DNA from: Methylovorus sp. MM2
GTDB lineage: Bacteria > Pseudomonadota > Gammaproteobacteria > Burkholderiales > Methylophilaceae
Reading direction: 5' to 3'
DNA: 64,000 nucleotides
Assembly: GCF_001648895.1 (NCBI RefSeq)
Contig: NZ_LXUF01000001.1
Location: 1,471,726 to 1,535,725 of the forward strand
How positions within the stretch are numbered: position 1 is the first letter of the stretch; each line of letters begins with the position of its first letter. This document shows positions 39,161 through 47,763 of this stretch, one piece after another. The translations under genes and the position numbers were made by a program. Below the pieces are notes generated by a model. The model did no database searches. It was given only the letters and a program-made list of their open reading frames with translations, and was not told where the DNA came from.

Positions 39161-39520
39161 CTATTTTTCCTGATATTTAGTATATTTGGCGTTACTGCCC
39201 CGTGCTTTGTCGACAGGGTATTTCTTAGCACTCAACAATATCTTCGCATTTGCGGCATGAAGCAGGTCGATCTTCAATACTTCAGCAATGCGTAAAAGAT
39301 AAACGAACGTATCAGCAAGCTCATGGCTGACTTGTTCGCGTTTTTCAGGGGTTAGCTGATAACTGTCTTCCAAGGTATCCCATTGAAAGTGCTCAACCAG
39401 CTCTGCCGCCTCAACGATCATCGCCATGGCGAGATTTTTGGGGGAGTGAAACTGCTCCCAATCCCGCTCGTGCACGAATGCATTGATCTTTGCGCGCAAC
39501 TCAGCCAATGAATCACTCAT
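39161..39520 (-). CDS. MazG-like nucleotide pyrophosphohydrolase
   Basis: The all-alpha NTP pyrophosphohydrolase fold is visible in about 119 residues. Metal-binding acidic motifs are EAAELVEHFQW (near residue 35) and HELADTFVYLLRIAEVL (near 70). Members of this RS21-C6/dCTPase-like group clear noncanonical or damaged dNTPs. Two ATG codons (39523 and 39520) are in tandem. It shares its strand with the rRNA methyltransferase upstream, with a 15-base gap. Confidence 0.88.
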   Translation of the reverse strand: MSDSLAELRAKINAFVHERDWEQFHSPKNLAMAMIVEAAELVEHFQWDTLEDSYQLTPEKREQVSHELADTFVYLLRIAEVLKIDLLHAANAKILLSAKKYPVDKARGSNAKYTKYQEK

Positions 39521-39537
39521 CATTTATCCCTCCTGAT

Positions 39538-40701
39538 TTAGCCTTCTTTAACCGCATCTTTACGGTTTGAACCAGCCACCATCTTAATCTCAAACAATCG
39601 GCACTCTAATGGGCCATTAAATAGCGGCGTGCGCTTTGATGGCGCCAAGCGCATTAGTTTAGGCAAACGCATGTCAGTGGTGAGGAAATAGGTATTCCAG
39701 CCGGAGAATTTCCGTTTTAATGCTTCACCCATCTTAGGGTATAGCGCGGCAAGTTCCTCATCTTCACCGATACGCACGCCATAAGGTGGATTTGCAACTA
39801 AAACACCTTCACCGTGAGGTGGTATGACTTCGGTAAAATCGACTTTCGATAGCTGCACGGCCTCCATTAGGCCTGCCTGCTCAATGTTCTGCTTGGCGAT
39901 ACGCACAGCGCGTAAATCAGTATCGCTGCCGTATATCTTTTGAAAGGTAACAGGCTTGATTTTGGATTTTGCTTGCTGGCGCAGTTTGCTCCACGCAGTC
40001 TCATCAAAATTCTTGAGCTTTTCAAAACCGAAGGTGCGACCACTACCCGGCGCAATATTGAGTGCGATCATGGCAGCCTCAAGAAGAAACGTACCGCTAC
40101 CGCACATCGGATCTAGAAAAGGTGTTCCCGGTTGCCAGCCTGAAAGCTTCAGGATGCCAGCAGCGAGATTTTCGCGCAATGGCGCTTCTATGCTGGCACG
40201 GCGCAATCCGCGCTGATAGAGCGCATTACCTGAAGTATCAAGATAGAACTGGTATTCTTCAGCGGCAAGATAAGCGTGGATACGCACATCCGGCTCTTTA
40301 GTATCGATATACGGACGACTACCAACAGCTTGGCGGAACCGATCACAAACGGCATCTTTTATCCTGAGCGTTGCGAATTCCAAGCTCTTTAAGGGGCACT
40401 TCACACCAGTCACCTTGACCATAAAATCACTGCCCACATTGAACCATTGAGGCCAATCCAGTTTATAAGCGGCTTGGTACAGGTCATCTTCAGTCGCATA
40501 CCTGCCACGCCCTACTTGCCAAAGGATACGGGTTGCGATGCGGCTCTGGAGATTTGCCTGATAACACATCGGCATATCCCCGCTAAAGCCAACCCCACCA
40601 TCTGTAGGCTGGATGTTTTTAGCGCCACAGGCGGTTAATTCATCGACGAGTAAGGCTTCTAAACCACGCGGGCAAGTTGCAAAAAACTGGTGTTGGCTCA
40701 T
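39538..40701 (-). CDS. 23S rRNA (guanine-N2) methyltransferase, RlmL N-domain type
   Basis: The 387-residue protein has a ferredoxin-like/THUMP N-terminal part (about 1-160) and a class I methyltransferase domain with FLDPMCGSGTFLLEAA, YGSDTDLRAVRIAKQN and the catalytic NPPYGVRIGED. It matches the N-terminal half of E. coli RlmL, which makes m2G2445, and lacks the RlmK half that adds m7G2069. Stand-alone forms are common. Probably co-transcribed with the MazG-like gene. Confidence 0.9.
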   Translation of the reverse strand: MSQHQFFATCPRGLEALLVDELTACGAKNIQPTDGGVGFSGDMPMCYQANLQSRIATRILWQVGRGRYATEDDLYQAAYKLDWPQWFNVGSDFMVKVTGVKCPLKSLEFATLRIKDAVCDRFRQAVGSRPYIDTKEPDVRIHAYLAAEEYQFYLDTSGNALYQRGLRRASIEAPLRENLAAGILKLSGWQPGTPFLDPMCGSGTFLLEAAMIALNIAPGSGRTFGFEKLKNFDETAWSKLRQQAKSKIKPVTFQKIYGSDTDLRAVRIAKQNIEQAGLMEAVQLSKVDFTEVIPPHGEGVLVANPPYGVRIGEDEELAALYPKMGEALKRKFSGWNTYFLTTDMRLPKLMRLAPSKRTPLFNGPLECRLFEIKMVAGSNRKDAVKEG

Positions 40702-40725
40702 TAAGATTCTTTTCCGTTTGCTTAA

Positions 40726-41529
40726 TTAATCGAGCAGCAAGCGGTTGCTTGTTGCTTCGTTATGTTCTCTCAGCTTCTCGACAAATTCGAGAAACTCAAT
40801 CTTGTGTTCTGCCTCTAGGGTTTTTGCACGTTCGCGCAATGAGCTCCAGCGCAAATCATTTGGGCTTTTACGAAAGCCGATGACCACGATATTACCGGGG
40901 CGCCCTGTTGGCAGTATCAGAATACGCTGTTTAAAACTCTCTTCTATACGCTGACAATAGATATCAAAGTTCTTATCCGAACCCCAAAGATTGATTAGCA
41001 TCATGCCATCTATGGTAAGTGCGGCAGCACATTGATCGAAGAAATCCTGTGAGCATAAATCAGGTGGAATGCCTTTGCTATCAAAGGCATCAATCATCAG
41101 TACTTGAGCAGTTTCGTGATGCGTCTGCAAATAAGCAACACCGTCACCCTCTATCACGCTAAATCGCTCATCATCTTCGGGCACCATGAAGTGGCTACGC
41201 GCAATACTGATGATCTGTGGATTGATCTCAACGACTCTTGTATCGATATCCGGCAGATGATGGTAGATATATTTAGGTACTGACCCACCGCCTAAACCTA
41301 TCGCCAATAGGTTTTTTACTTTGCTGGAGAAAAGCAGAAAAGCCATCATGCCGCGGGTGTAGCGTAACTCAAGCTCAAATGGTGCCTTTACGCGCATCGA
41401 ACTTTGCACGGTATCGGAGCCAAGATGCAATGAACGTATGCCATTACTCTCGCTGACATCCACGCTGCTTTCTTCAGTGACGCGCCTATGGATACTACGC
41501 GCAAACATCCCGGCACCCAATTTAAACAT
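40726..41529 (-). CDS. Spermidine-synthase-like protein
   Basis: The 267-residue protein has the Rossmann methyltransferase-like fold of polyamine aminopropyltransferases: AIGLGGGSVPKYIYHHLP, RVVEINPQIISIARSHF and VIEGDGVAYLQTH. True spermidine synthases show GGGDGG and a catalytic Asp in a DSTDP-type motif. Here these read GGGSVP and IDAFDSKG, so a polyamine role is doubtful. Its ATG overlaps the stop of the RNase II-type gene (ATGA), coupling the two. Confidence 0.8.
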   Translation of the reverse strand: MFKLGAGMFARSIHRRVTEESSVDVSESNGIRSLHLGSDTVQSSMRVKAPFELELRYTRGMMAFLLFSSKVKNLLAIGLGGGSVPKYIYHHLPDIDTRVVEINPQIISIARSHFMVPEDDERFSVIEGDGVAYLQTHHETAQVLMIDAFDSKGIPPDLCSQDFFDQCAAALTIDGMMLINLWGSDKNFDIYCQRIEESFKQRILILPTGRPGNIVVIGFRKSPNDLRWSSLRERAKTLEAEHKIEFLEFVEKLREHNEATSNRLLLD

Positions 41530-43412
41530 CAGGCCGCAGCCTCTGTAGCAGTTTCAGCTTGCTCCTGTGCCTTGAAGCGGGTATCTAGCTCTAGCATCAA
41601 TGTATCTACGCGCTTGATCTCTAATATTACTTTCGTACCAACAGCAAGCTCCGGCATGCCATGCACTTTGGTGATGAATGGGATATGGTCAAGTCTAACA
41701 AGATTCTCACGCCAAACGGTTGCGCTCACCTCGGCAATATTTTCCTGAATCAGGTATTGCAGGCACCAGTAACGTTCCATACGCGTCTGAAACTCATTGT
41801 AAGCATTATAGGTTTGATCAAAATTACGCATCGCTACTAATAGATCATCACTGTCTTTTGGATAAGCTGGCGCTTCTGCGTTCAAAATGGAAATAACTTG
41901 CCGTTGATTGATCAAATCGACTGCACGGCGCAATGGTGAGGTGCTCCATGCATATTGCGCAACGCCCAACCCTTGATGCGGTTCGGCTTTAGTCGTCATA
42001 TACACTTTGCCGCCGCTCTGTGCACGATAGATACCGGGAATATCATGCTGCGCCAGTAATGCACCCCACTGGCTGTTGGCTTCTATCATCAGTTCAGCGA
42101 CAAGCTTATCCATCGGCGAACCACGACGGCGTGTAATGATGCTGACAATGCCGTCATCTACATAAAAATTGTAATCGAGCTGCACTGGTTTATTAGGGTC
42201 ATGCTTACCACGTGCTTTTTCCAGCGCTTCAGCCAACTGAAAGAGGAACAACAGTTTTTGCCAATAGGGATGGCCGCTATCGGCAGCCAATGTATCTTCA
42301 TTAAAATAAGGCTCAAGTGCATCATGACGCAGGTTATCTACGATATTGACCAGCTCAAGTTTGCTTTCGCGATTAGCGATCACCAGCTCGGGCGTCACCT
42401 CTAGATATAAAGACAATGCAGGCCGCCATTCGCCTGCATTCAGGCTATAAGGTTGCACGAGAGTATCAGGCAACATGGTGATCTTGTTGCCGGGCATATA
42501 GACAGTTGAGAGGCGTTGCATCGCGATATCGTCCAACGCGCTTTTCAGTGGAATACCCAAGGATGGCGCTGCGATATGAATGCCTACTCGCGTATTACCA
42601 TTGGACAACGCATGCACTGAAAGTGCATCGTCGATCTCAGTTGTCGTACTATCATCGATACTGAATGCCTCGGCATCAGAGCGCGGCAAATCTGAAACAT
42701 CGACCTGCAATTCATCGATCGCAAAACCAGTGCCGTCAGGGAAATACTCGCGTAAAAAAGCACCAAGATGATAATCATGTATTGACGCGATAGCGCCTGC
42801 AGCTTCAAGCAATTTGATATGGCTGATATGTGTATCCGCTGATGCTTGCTCTAATGCTTTCCACTCCAGGCTATTTTTATCAGGCGAATAAAACAGCATA
42901 TCGAGCTTATCGCTGAATGCTTCAGGTAATTGATTGGCTTTTAGCTGTTCTGCATATTGTGCGATTTTCTCGGCCTGCAGGCGCTTTTTCTCAAGCGAGG
43001 CCAAAGCCGCTTTTAGCGTTTCGGCAGGGGCAGCCTTGTAACGCCCCTTACCTTTGCGGTAGAAGTAAACAGGGGCACTATGCAGGCGCAAAGCAACGGC
43101 AGCCGACTCTATTGAGCTAGGCGTCTTGCCATAATACTCCCGCGCCAGCTCTTCAAACCCGAATTCAGGTTCGCCGCAACACTCCCAGAGAAACTCCGTC
43201 TCGAGGTTTTCAGCCTCTTGGTTGGAGGCATCCATAAACCCTGATAGTGCTGACTCAAAACGCATCAATACATTAGCAAGTTTGATCTTGCTGCGCTTAC
43301 CACTTAGCGACTCTATTTGTAGTGATCCCGCGCTTTCTGACATAACAGAAGCGACCTTAAACCCACCATCTTCTTCAAAAAATACATTCATTGTTTCTTG
43401 ATTCTTTTCCAA
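41529..43412 (-). CDS. RNase II-family exoribonuclease (RNB domain)
   Basis: The 627-residue protein carries an RNB catalytic domain (about 240-530). The metal-binding segment reads FSIDDSTTTEIDDALS, IHIAAPSLGIPL follows, and SPLRRAVDLINQRQV is the conserved end of the domain. It is shorter than RNase R and lacks its two cold-shock domains and basic tail, so it belongs with the smaller RNB proteins of betaproteobacteria. A C-terminal S1-like barrel is likely. It is divergent from the Fur-family gene, 54 bases apart. Confidence 0.88.
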   Translation of the reverse strand: MEKNQETMNVFFEEDGGFKVASVMSESAGSLQIESLSGKRSKIKLANVLMRFESALSGFMDASNQEAENLETEFLWECCGEPEFGFEELAREYYGKTPSSIESAAVALRLHSAPVYFYRKGKGRYKAAPAETLKAALASLEKKRLQAEKIAQYAEQLKANQLPEAFSDKLDMLFYSPDKNSLEWKALEQASADTHISHIKLLEAAGAIASIHDYHLGAFLREYFPDGTGFAIDELQVDVSDLPRSDAEAFSIDDSTTTEIDDALSVHALSNGNTRVGIHIAAPSLGIPLKSALDDIAMQRLSTVYMPGNKITMLPDTLVQPYSLNAGEWRPALSLYLEVTPELVIANRESKLELVNIVDNLRHDALEPYFNEDTLAADSGHPYWQKLLFLFQLAEALEKARGKHDPNKPVQLDYNFYVDDGIVSIITRRRGSPMDKLVAELMIEANSQWGALLAQHDIPGIYRAQSGGKVYMTTKAEPHQGLGVAQYAWSTSPLRRAVDLINQRQVISILNAEAPAYPKDSDDLLVAMRNFDQTYNAYNEFQTRMERYWCLQYLIQENIAEVSATVWRENLVRLDHIPFITKVHGMPELAVGTKVILEIKRVDTLMLELDTRFKAQEQAETATEAAA

Positions 43413-43442
43413 CTTAATTTAAGCATCAGTTGACGCCAATAT

Positions 43443-43458
43443 TGTTATCTCTGTAACG
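43443..43458. promoter_or_regulatory. Zur-like operator before the Fur-family gene
   Basis: TGTTAT-CTCT-GTAACG resembles the proteobacterial Zur box TGTTAT-N4-ATAACA: the left half is perfect and the right half matches at four of six positions. It ends eight bases before the ATG of the Fur-family gene and lies between it and the RNase II-type gene, so it may serve autoregulation. Confidence 0.42.
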
Positions 43459-43466
43459 TAGCATCT

Positions 43467-43877
43467 ATGAATGAAGCAGAACACCTAATCCTTGATGCAG
43501 GACAACGCCCTACCGCATCCCGTGTGGCCGTCCTCAATATATTAGCCAATGCCAGTAACGCACTAACGCATACTGAGATTCTGGATCAGCTGGATAATTT
43601 TGACCGCGTTACCTTATATCGTGTTCTCGATTGGCTTGTGGATGGCGGCCTCGCACACGCTATTATGGGGCAAGATCGCGCTAGACGCTTCCAGCTAACG
43701 CAGAAAAACACCGCGCATCAACATGCCCATTTTAAATGTAATCAGTGCGGCAAGGTGTATTGTCTTGATGGCGTGCATATAAAACCGCCACAACAGATCC
43801 CTAAACATTTTACCGTTGAATCAGTCGAACTCAACATCAGCGGCCGTTGCGCCGATTGCGATTCGCATAAATCTTAA
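43467..43877 (+). CDS. Fur-family metalloregulator, probably Zur
   Basis: The 136-residue repressor has the winged-helix start RPTASRVAVLNILANAS and FDRVTLYRVLDWLVDGGL (recognition helix), then the metal region HQHAHFKCNQCGKVYCLD and a second pair CADC near the C-terminus. The two CxxC pairs form the structural zinc site of Zur and Fur proteins. Zur is favoured because of the Zur-like box before the gene and a CobW-type metallochaperone 1.2 kb downstream. Fur, PerR or a broader zinc sensor remain possible. Confidence 0.85.
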   Translation: MNEAEHLILDAGQRPTASRVAVLNILANASNALTHTEILDQLDNFDRVTLYRVLDWLVDGGLAHAIMGQDRARRFQLTQKNTAHQHAHFKCNQCGKVYCLDGVHIKPPQQIPKHFTVESVELNISGRCADCDSHKS

Positions 43878-44243
43878 ATAGCCATTCAATTTAGCAATAA
43901 TGTTGTAAATAACAACCCTCCTGCTTAACCACATACGGAAGTAATCGCAAATAGCATTGGGCATGCAACTTTGGAAGCAGCTTCCGGATCCATTTCCGAA
44001 CTGGGATGCTGAACTCAATGAAGCCCAGAAAAAAGCGATAGCGGAGTACACTGAGTGCTAGTTTTAGCGAGAATAGACATTCTTGATCTTGTGCCCGTCT
44101 ACCAGTCTAGTCGTTTAAAAATGCTTGCTGCAGACCTTGTGCGAACAAGATACATGCCCCTAACCCTTTTAGATACTGAACGAATTCTTTACTGTACAAT
44201 CAACTAGAGCTTAACTATCTTAAAACCTTAAAGAGGAAAGGTC
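43878..44243 (+). other. Intergenic stretch with a short ORF fragment
   Basis: No complete gene is evident in these 366 bases. The left half carries a 32-codon frame (43963-44061) that looks like a coding remnant; the right half is the leader of the EAL gene, ending in a good Shine-Dalgarno GAGGAAAGG. A TACAAT at 44195 could be a -10 element, but I see no matching -35. Confidence 0.5.
43963..44061 (+). pseudogene. Possible remnant or 32-aa small protein
   Basis: The frame encodes MQLWKQLPDPFPNWDAELNE and 12 more residues, ending YTEC. The amphipathic, well-mixed composition with Trp and Pro looks like the C-terminal end of a real protein rather than noise. There is a stop (TAA at 43942) seven codons upstream and no ribosome binding site. 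It may be the tail of a gene lost by deletion, or a genuine microprotein. I do not recognise it. Confidence 0.3.
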
Positions 44244-45038
44244 ATGACTTCAAATTCTGTTAAAACTTCCATGAATATATCTGACCTTTCGGAAGCTCAT
44301 GGCTGCGAAGGATGTATTACGCCATCTTTTTTAGGGTTTGATTTTGAATATGCGTATCAGCCAATCGTTGATTTCTCAACCAAAAGTATCTATGCCCATG
44401 AAGCACTGATTAGAGGGGCCAATGGTGAAGGCGCTCACACCGTGTTGAGTCAAGTGCATAATGATAACGTATACAGATTTGATCAGGCATGCCGTGTAAA
44501 AGCTGTAAAAACAGCCGCAGCGCTTAATCTTCAAGGATACTTATCCATCAACTTCATGCCAAATGCGGTCTATCGACCAGAGCTTTGCATCAAAACCACA
44601 CTGGCTGCAGCCGAAAAATATCATTTCCCGATAAACAAGATCATTTTTGAATTTACAGAAGTAGAACGAATAAAAGACACCAGTCACCTTTTAAATATTG
44701 TGGCTGAATATAAGAAAATGGGTTTCAAGACCGCCATTGATGACTTTGGTGCTGGCTATGCTGGCCTTAATTTGCTTGCTCAATTCCAACCAGACATTAT
44801 CAAAATTGATATGGAGTTATTGCGAAATATAGATAAAGACAAATCTCGCCAAGCCATCTCAAAAGCCCTTATCAGCATGTGCCAAGAACTTGATGTAACA
44901 GTACTGGCAGAGGGTATAGAAACAAAGGGGGAGCGAGATTTCTTTACCGCTCATGGTGTATCTCTTATGCAAGGTTTCTTATTTTGTAAACCTGCATTTA
45001 AAGCTGCGGGCAAGATTGAAGCTGATGCCTGGAATTAA
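44244..45038 (+). CDS. EAL-domain cyclic-di-GMP phosphodiesterase
   Basis: The 264-residue protein is almost only an EAL domain. The catalytic set looks intact: HEALIRG, INFMPNA, FEFTEVER, IDDFGAGYAGLN, IIKIDMELLR, VLAEGIET and MQGFLFCKP. It should hydrolyse c-di-GMP to pGpG. A short N-terminal extension has HGCEGC, a CxxC that could bind metal or sense redox. It stands alone behind a strong ribosome binding site. With the Pil-Chp cluster nearby it may affect surface behaviour; that link is inference. Confidence 0.92.
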   Translation: MTSNSVKTSMNISDLSEAHGCEGCITPSFLGFDFEYAYQPIVDFSTKSIYAHEALIRGANGEGAHTVLSQVHNDNVYRFDQACRVKAVKTAAALNLQGYLSINFMPNAVYRPELCIKTTLAAAEKYHFPINKIIFEFTEVERIKDTSHLLNIVAEYKKMGFKTAIDDFGAGYAGLNLLAQFQPDIIKIDMELLRNIDKDKSRQAISKALISMCQELDVTVLAEGIETKGERDFFTAHGVSLMQGFLFCKPAFKAAGKIEADAWN

Positions 45039-45086
45039 ATTGGCTACCCAAGAAATAAAACAATCCATAAAATTTGAGTTTTAGTC

Positions 45087-46103
45087 ATGATAGATAATCG
45101 TATTCCCGTCACCCTGCTTACAGGCTTTCTAGGCAGTGGCAAAACCACCCTTCTCAACAAGCTATTGAACAACCCCGGCATGAAAGATACCGCCGTTGTG
45201 ATCAACGAACTTGGGGAGGCCGGGTTAGATCATATACTTGCACGCACGGTAGAAAGCGAACATATCGCTGACAATACTGTATTGCTCGAATCAGGCTGTT
45301 TATGCTGCACATTGACTAATGAGATGGCAGATACCCTGCGCGATCTATTCTTCAAGCGCGCATTAGGCGGCATTCCAGAATTCAAACGTCTAGTGATCGA
45401 AACCACAGGTATGGCGAATCCTGGGCCAATCATGGCGAATCTACTCAATGAACCCGTTATTAGCTCAACCTACAGACTTGATGCTGTAGTGGTGACGATA
45501 GACAGCATTTATGGTCTCAACCAACTGAATAGCCATAGCGAGGCGCAAAATCAGGCCGCTGTTGCTGATGTATTACTGCTGACGAAATCAGATCTGGCAA
45601 CAGAAGAACAACTATCTGCACTCAGTGAAAAACTTATAGAGATCAACCCGGGCGCGACGCAATACCGTATCACGCATGGCGAGATCAGCCCATCGTCGAT
45701 CATTGATGTGGGCCTGTTCGATATGGAAAAGAAAGCACAACCGCAACGCTGGTTGCGTGCCCCCAGTCGCTCAAAAGCAACGCGCGGGTCTTTGCCCCAA
45801 GCAGCGCACGATGATGAGATCAGCAGTTTTACCGTCACCATGCCCAAACCACTCATGTGGTCACAACTAGAACAAGTCGTTAAATGGGTGTGTGAGTCTC
45901 AAGGTGAAAAGCTACTCCGGCTTAAAGGCATCATTCATGCTGAAGATGCGCCAGCACCACTAGCCATTCACGCAGTGCAGCAAACCCTCTACCCGCCAAC
46001 ATTGCTTGAAAATTGGGAAGAAGATGAACCGATCAGTCGGATTGTATTGATTGGCAAAGGTTTGGATGAGCTAAAGATTCGTGATGCAATGATGCAGGTT
46101 TAG
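45087..46103 (+). CDS. CobW/COG0523 metallochaperone GTPase
   Basis: The 338-residue G3E GTPase has LTGFLGSGKTTLLNKLL (Walker A), the metal-binding ESGCLCCTL (CxCC, near residue 70), ETTGMANPGP and LLLTKSDLA as a modified G4. The C-terminal CobW_C domain spans about residues 245-335. Members insert or deliver zinc, cobalt or iron to client enzymes, often under Zur. The Zur-like regulator and box 1.2 kb upstream make a zinc role reasonable, but no Zur box is directly before this gene. Confidence 0.9.
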   Translation: MIDNRIPVTLLTGFLGSGKTTLLNKLLNNPGMKDTAVVINELGEAGLDHILARTVESEHIADNTVLLESGCLCCTLTNEMADTLRDLFFKRALGGIPEFKRLVIETTGMANPGPIMANLLNEPVISSTYRLDAVVVTIDSIYGLNQLNSHSEAQNQAAVADVLLLTKSDLATEEQLSALSEKLIEINPGATQYRITHGEISPSSIIDVGLFDMEKKAQPQRWLRAPSRSKATRGSLPQAAHDDEISSFTVTMPKPLMWSQLEQVVKWVCESQGEKLLRLKGIIHAEDAPAPLAIHAVQQTLYPPTLLENWEEDEPISRIVLIGKGLDELKIRDAMMQV

Positions 46104-46198
46104 GATTTACTAAACTTAGCATCGACCTATTTTACACAAGGCGTTATCACGCATATCATTCTGTCCCAACATGTTTAAGCATGACCAGAACCTAAAAA

Positions 46199-47680
46199 AT
46201 GTCTGAAACCCACATAGATATATTGCTTGTCGGCGGCGGTATTATGAGCGCCACTCTTGGCACCTTATTGCAGCAGCTTGATTCCTCATTAAAAATCATG
46301 ATGGTGGAAAGACTCGACCAAGTCGCCCAAGAGAGCTCAGATGGCTGGAACAATGCAGGCACAGGCCATGCAGGCTATTGCGAATTGAACTACACGCCAC
46401 AAAAACCCGATGGTGAAGTCGAGATCAATCGTGCACTTGGCATTAATGCGGCTTTTGAGACTTCACTACAGCTTTGGTCTTATCTTGTTGATACTAAACA
46501 TCTTTCCACCCCGAAAAGCTTTATCAACCCTACGCCTCACGAGAGCTTTGTATGGGGTGATGCCGATGTGGGATTCCTGAAAAAGCGCCATGCGCGATTA
46601 AGTGCCCACCACTTGTTTGAAAACATGGAATACAGCGAAGATCCCGATGTGTTACTTGAGTGGATGCCCTTGATAATGCAGCACCGCAAAGTCACGCAAA
46701 AAATAGCCGCTACGCGGGTGAAATATGGCTCAGATATCGACTTTGGTGCATTAACGCATCAGATGGTAGATGCATTAAAAGCATCCCCTGAGTTCCAATT
46801 ACTTTTGGGCCACAAAGTAGAGACATTGCGCCGCAAAAAAAACCACCGATGGGAAGTCAAACTTGAGAATAGACACACTGGAAAAACCAGAAAGATAGAT
46901 GCTGGCTTTGTCTTCCTTGGTGCTGGCGGTGGCGCACTACCGCTTTTGCAAAAGTCAGGCATCCCTGAAAGCAAAGGCTACGGCGGGTTCCCTGTTAGCG
47001 GGCAATGGCTGGTGTGCAATAAGCCTGAGGTCATCAGCCAGCACTACGCAAAGGTCTATGGTAAAGCGCCGCTCGGTGCCCCGCCTATGTCTGTGCCGCA
47101 TCTTGATACACGCATCATCAATGGGAAACCCGCCTTGTTATTTGGCCCTTATGCAGGTTTTACGACAAAATTTCTGAAGAAAGGCTCATTTCTTGATCTC
47201 GTGGCATCTGTTAAATCAAACAACCTGAAATCTATCTTATCGGCAGGCTTGCATAATCGTGATCTGACCCGATATCTGGTAGGTGAGGTATTCCAATCAC
47301 ATAAAGAGCGCGTAAAAGCTTTACGTGCTTTTTATCCTGAAGCAAAGGAAAGTGACTGGACACTCGCCAACGCTGGGCAACGTGTACAGATCATCAAAAA
47401 CTGTGACAAAAAAGGTGGAAAACTTGAGTTCGGTACCGAGATTGTTGCAGCTAAAGACGGGACGTTAGCCGCATTACTGGGCGCATCTCCTGGTGCATCG
47501 ACTTCTGTGCAGGCGATGCTTGAAGTATTGGAACGATGCTTCAAAGATAAAGTGGCAAGCCAGCCTTGGCAAGACAAGCTGAAAGAGATGATTCCCTCTT
47601 ATGGTGAATCTTTAATTGAGAATGCCGCGTTACTCAGAAAAGTACGTAAGAGAACGCTAAAGACACTGAAATTGAACTAG
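46199..47680 (+). CDS. mqo: Malate:quinone oxidoreductase
   Basis: Mqo is a peripheral membrane FAD enzyme that oxidises malate to oxaloacetate and passes electrons to the quinone pool. The 493-residue protein starts with the FAD motif DILLVGGGIMSATLG, then GWNNAGTGHAGYCELNYTP, FLGAGGGALPLLQKSGI and GGFPVSGQWL, all characteristic. The C-terminal segment LGASPGASTSVQAMLEVL is also typical. It is a single gene with its own leader. Confidence 0.97.
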   Translation: MSETHIDILLVGGGIMSATLGTLLQQLDSSLKIMMVERLDQVAQESSDGWNNAGTGHAGYCELNYTPQKPDGEVEINRALGINAAFETSLQLWSYLVDTKHLSTPKSFINPTPHESFVWGDADVGFLKKRHARLSAHHLFENMEYSEDPDVLLEWMPLIMQHRKVTQKIAATRVKYGSDIDFGALTHQMVDALKASPEFQLLLGHKVETLRRKKNHRWEVKLENRHTGKTRKIDAGFVFLGAGGGALPLLQKSGIPESKGYGGFPVSGQWLVCNKPEVISQHYAKVYGKAPLGAPPMSVPHLDTRIINGKPALLFGPYAGFTTKFLKKGSFLDLVASVKSNNLKSILSAGLHNRDLTRYLVGEVFQSHKERVKALRAFYPEAKESDWTLANAGQRVQIIKNCDKKGGKLEFGTEIVAAKDGTLAALLGASPGASTSVQAMLEVLERCFKDKVASQPWQDKLKEMIPSYGESLIENAALLRKVRKRTLKTLKLN

Positions 47681-47705
47681 TCACAGAAAGTTAGCCGTAG
47701 TCATT

Positions 47706-47711
47706 TATAAT
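47706..47711 (+). promoter_or_regulatory. -10 element before the DAHP synthase gene
   Basis: A perfect TATAAT lies about 52 bases before the preferred ATG. I see no good -35 at the right distance, so this is only a partial promoter call. Confidence 0.4.
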
Positions 47712-47763
47712 AGCGGCTTATTCAGAATAATTGAGTACGCCTCAATACAGATTTAGCTACAAA

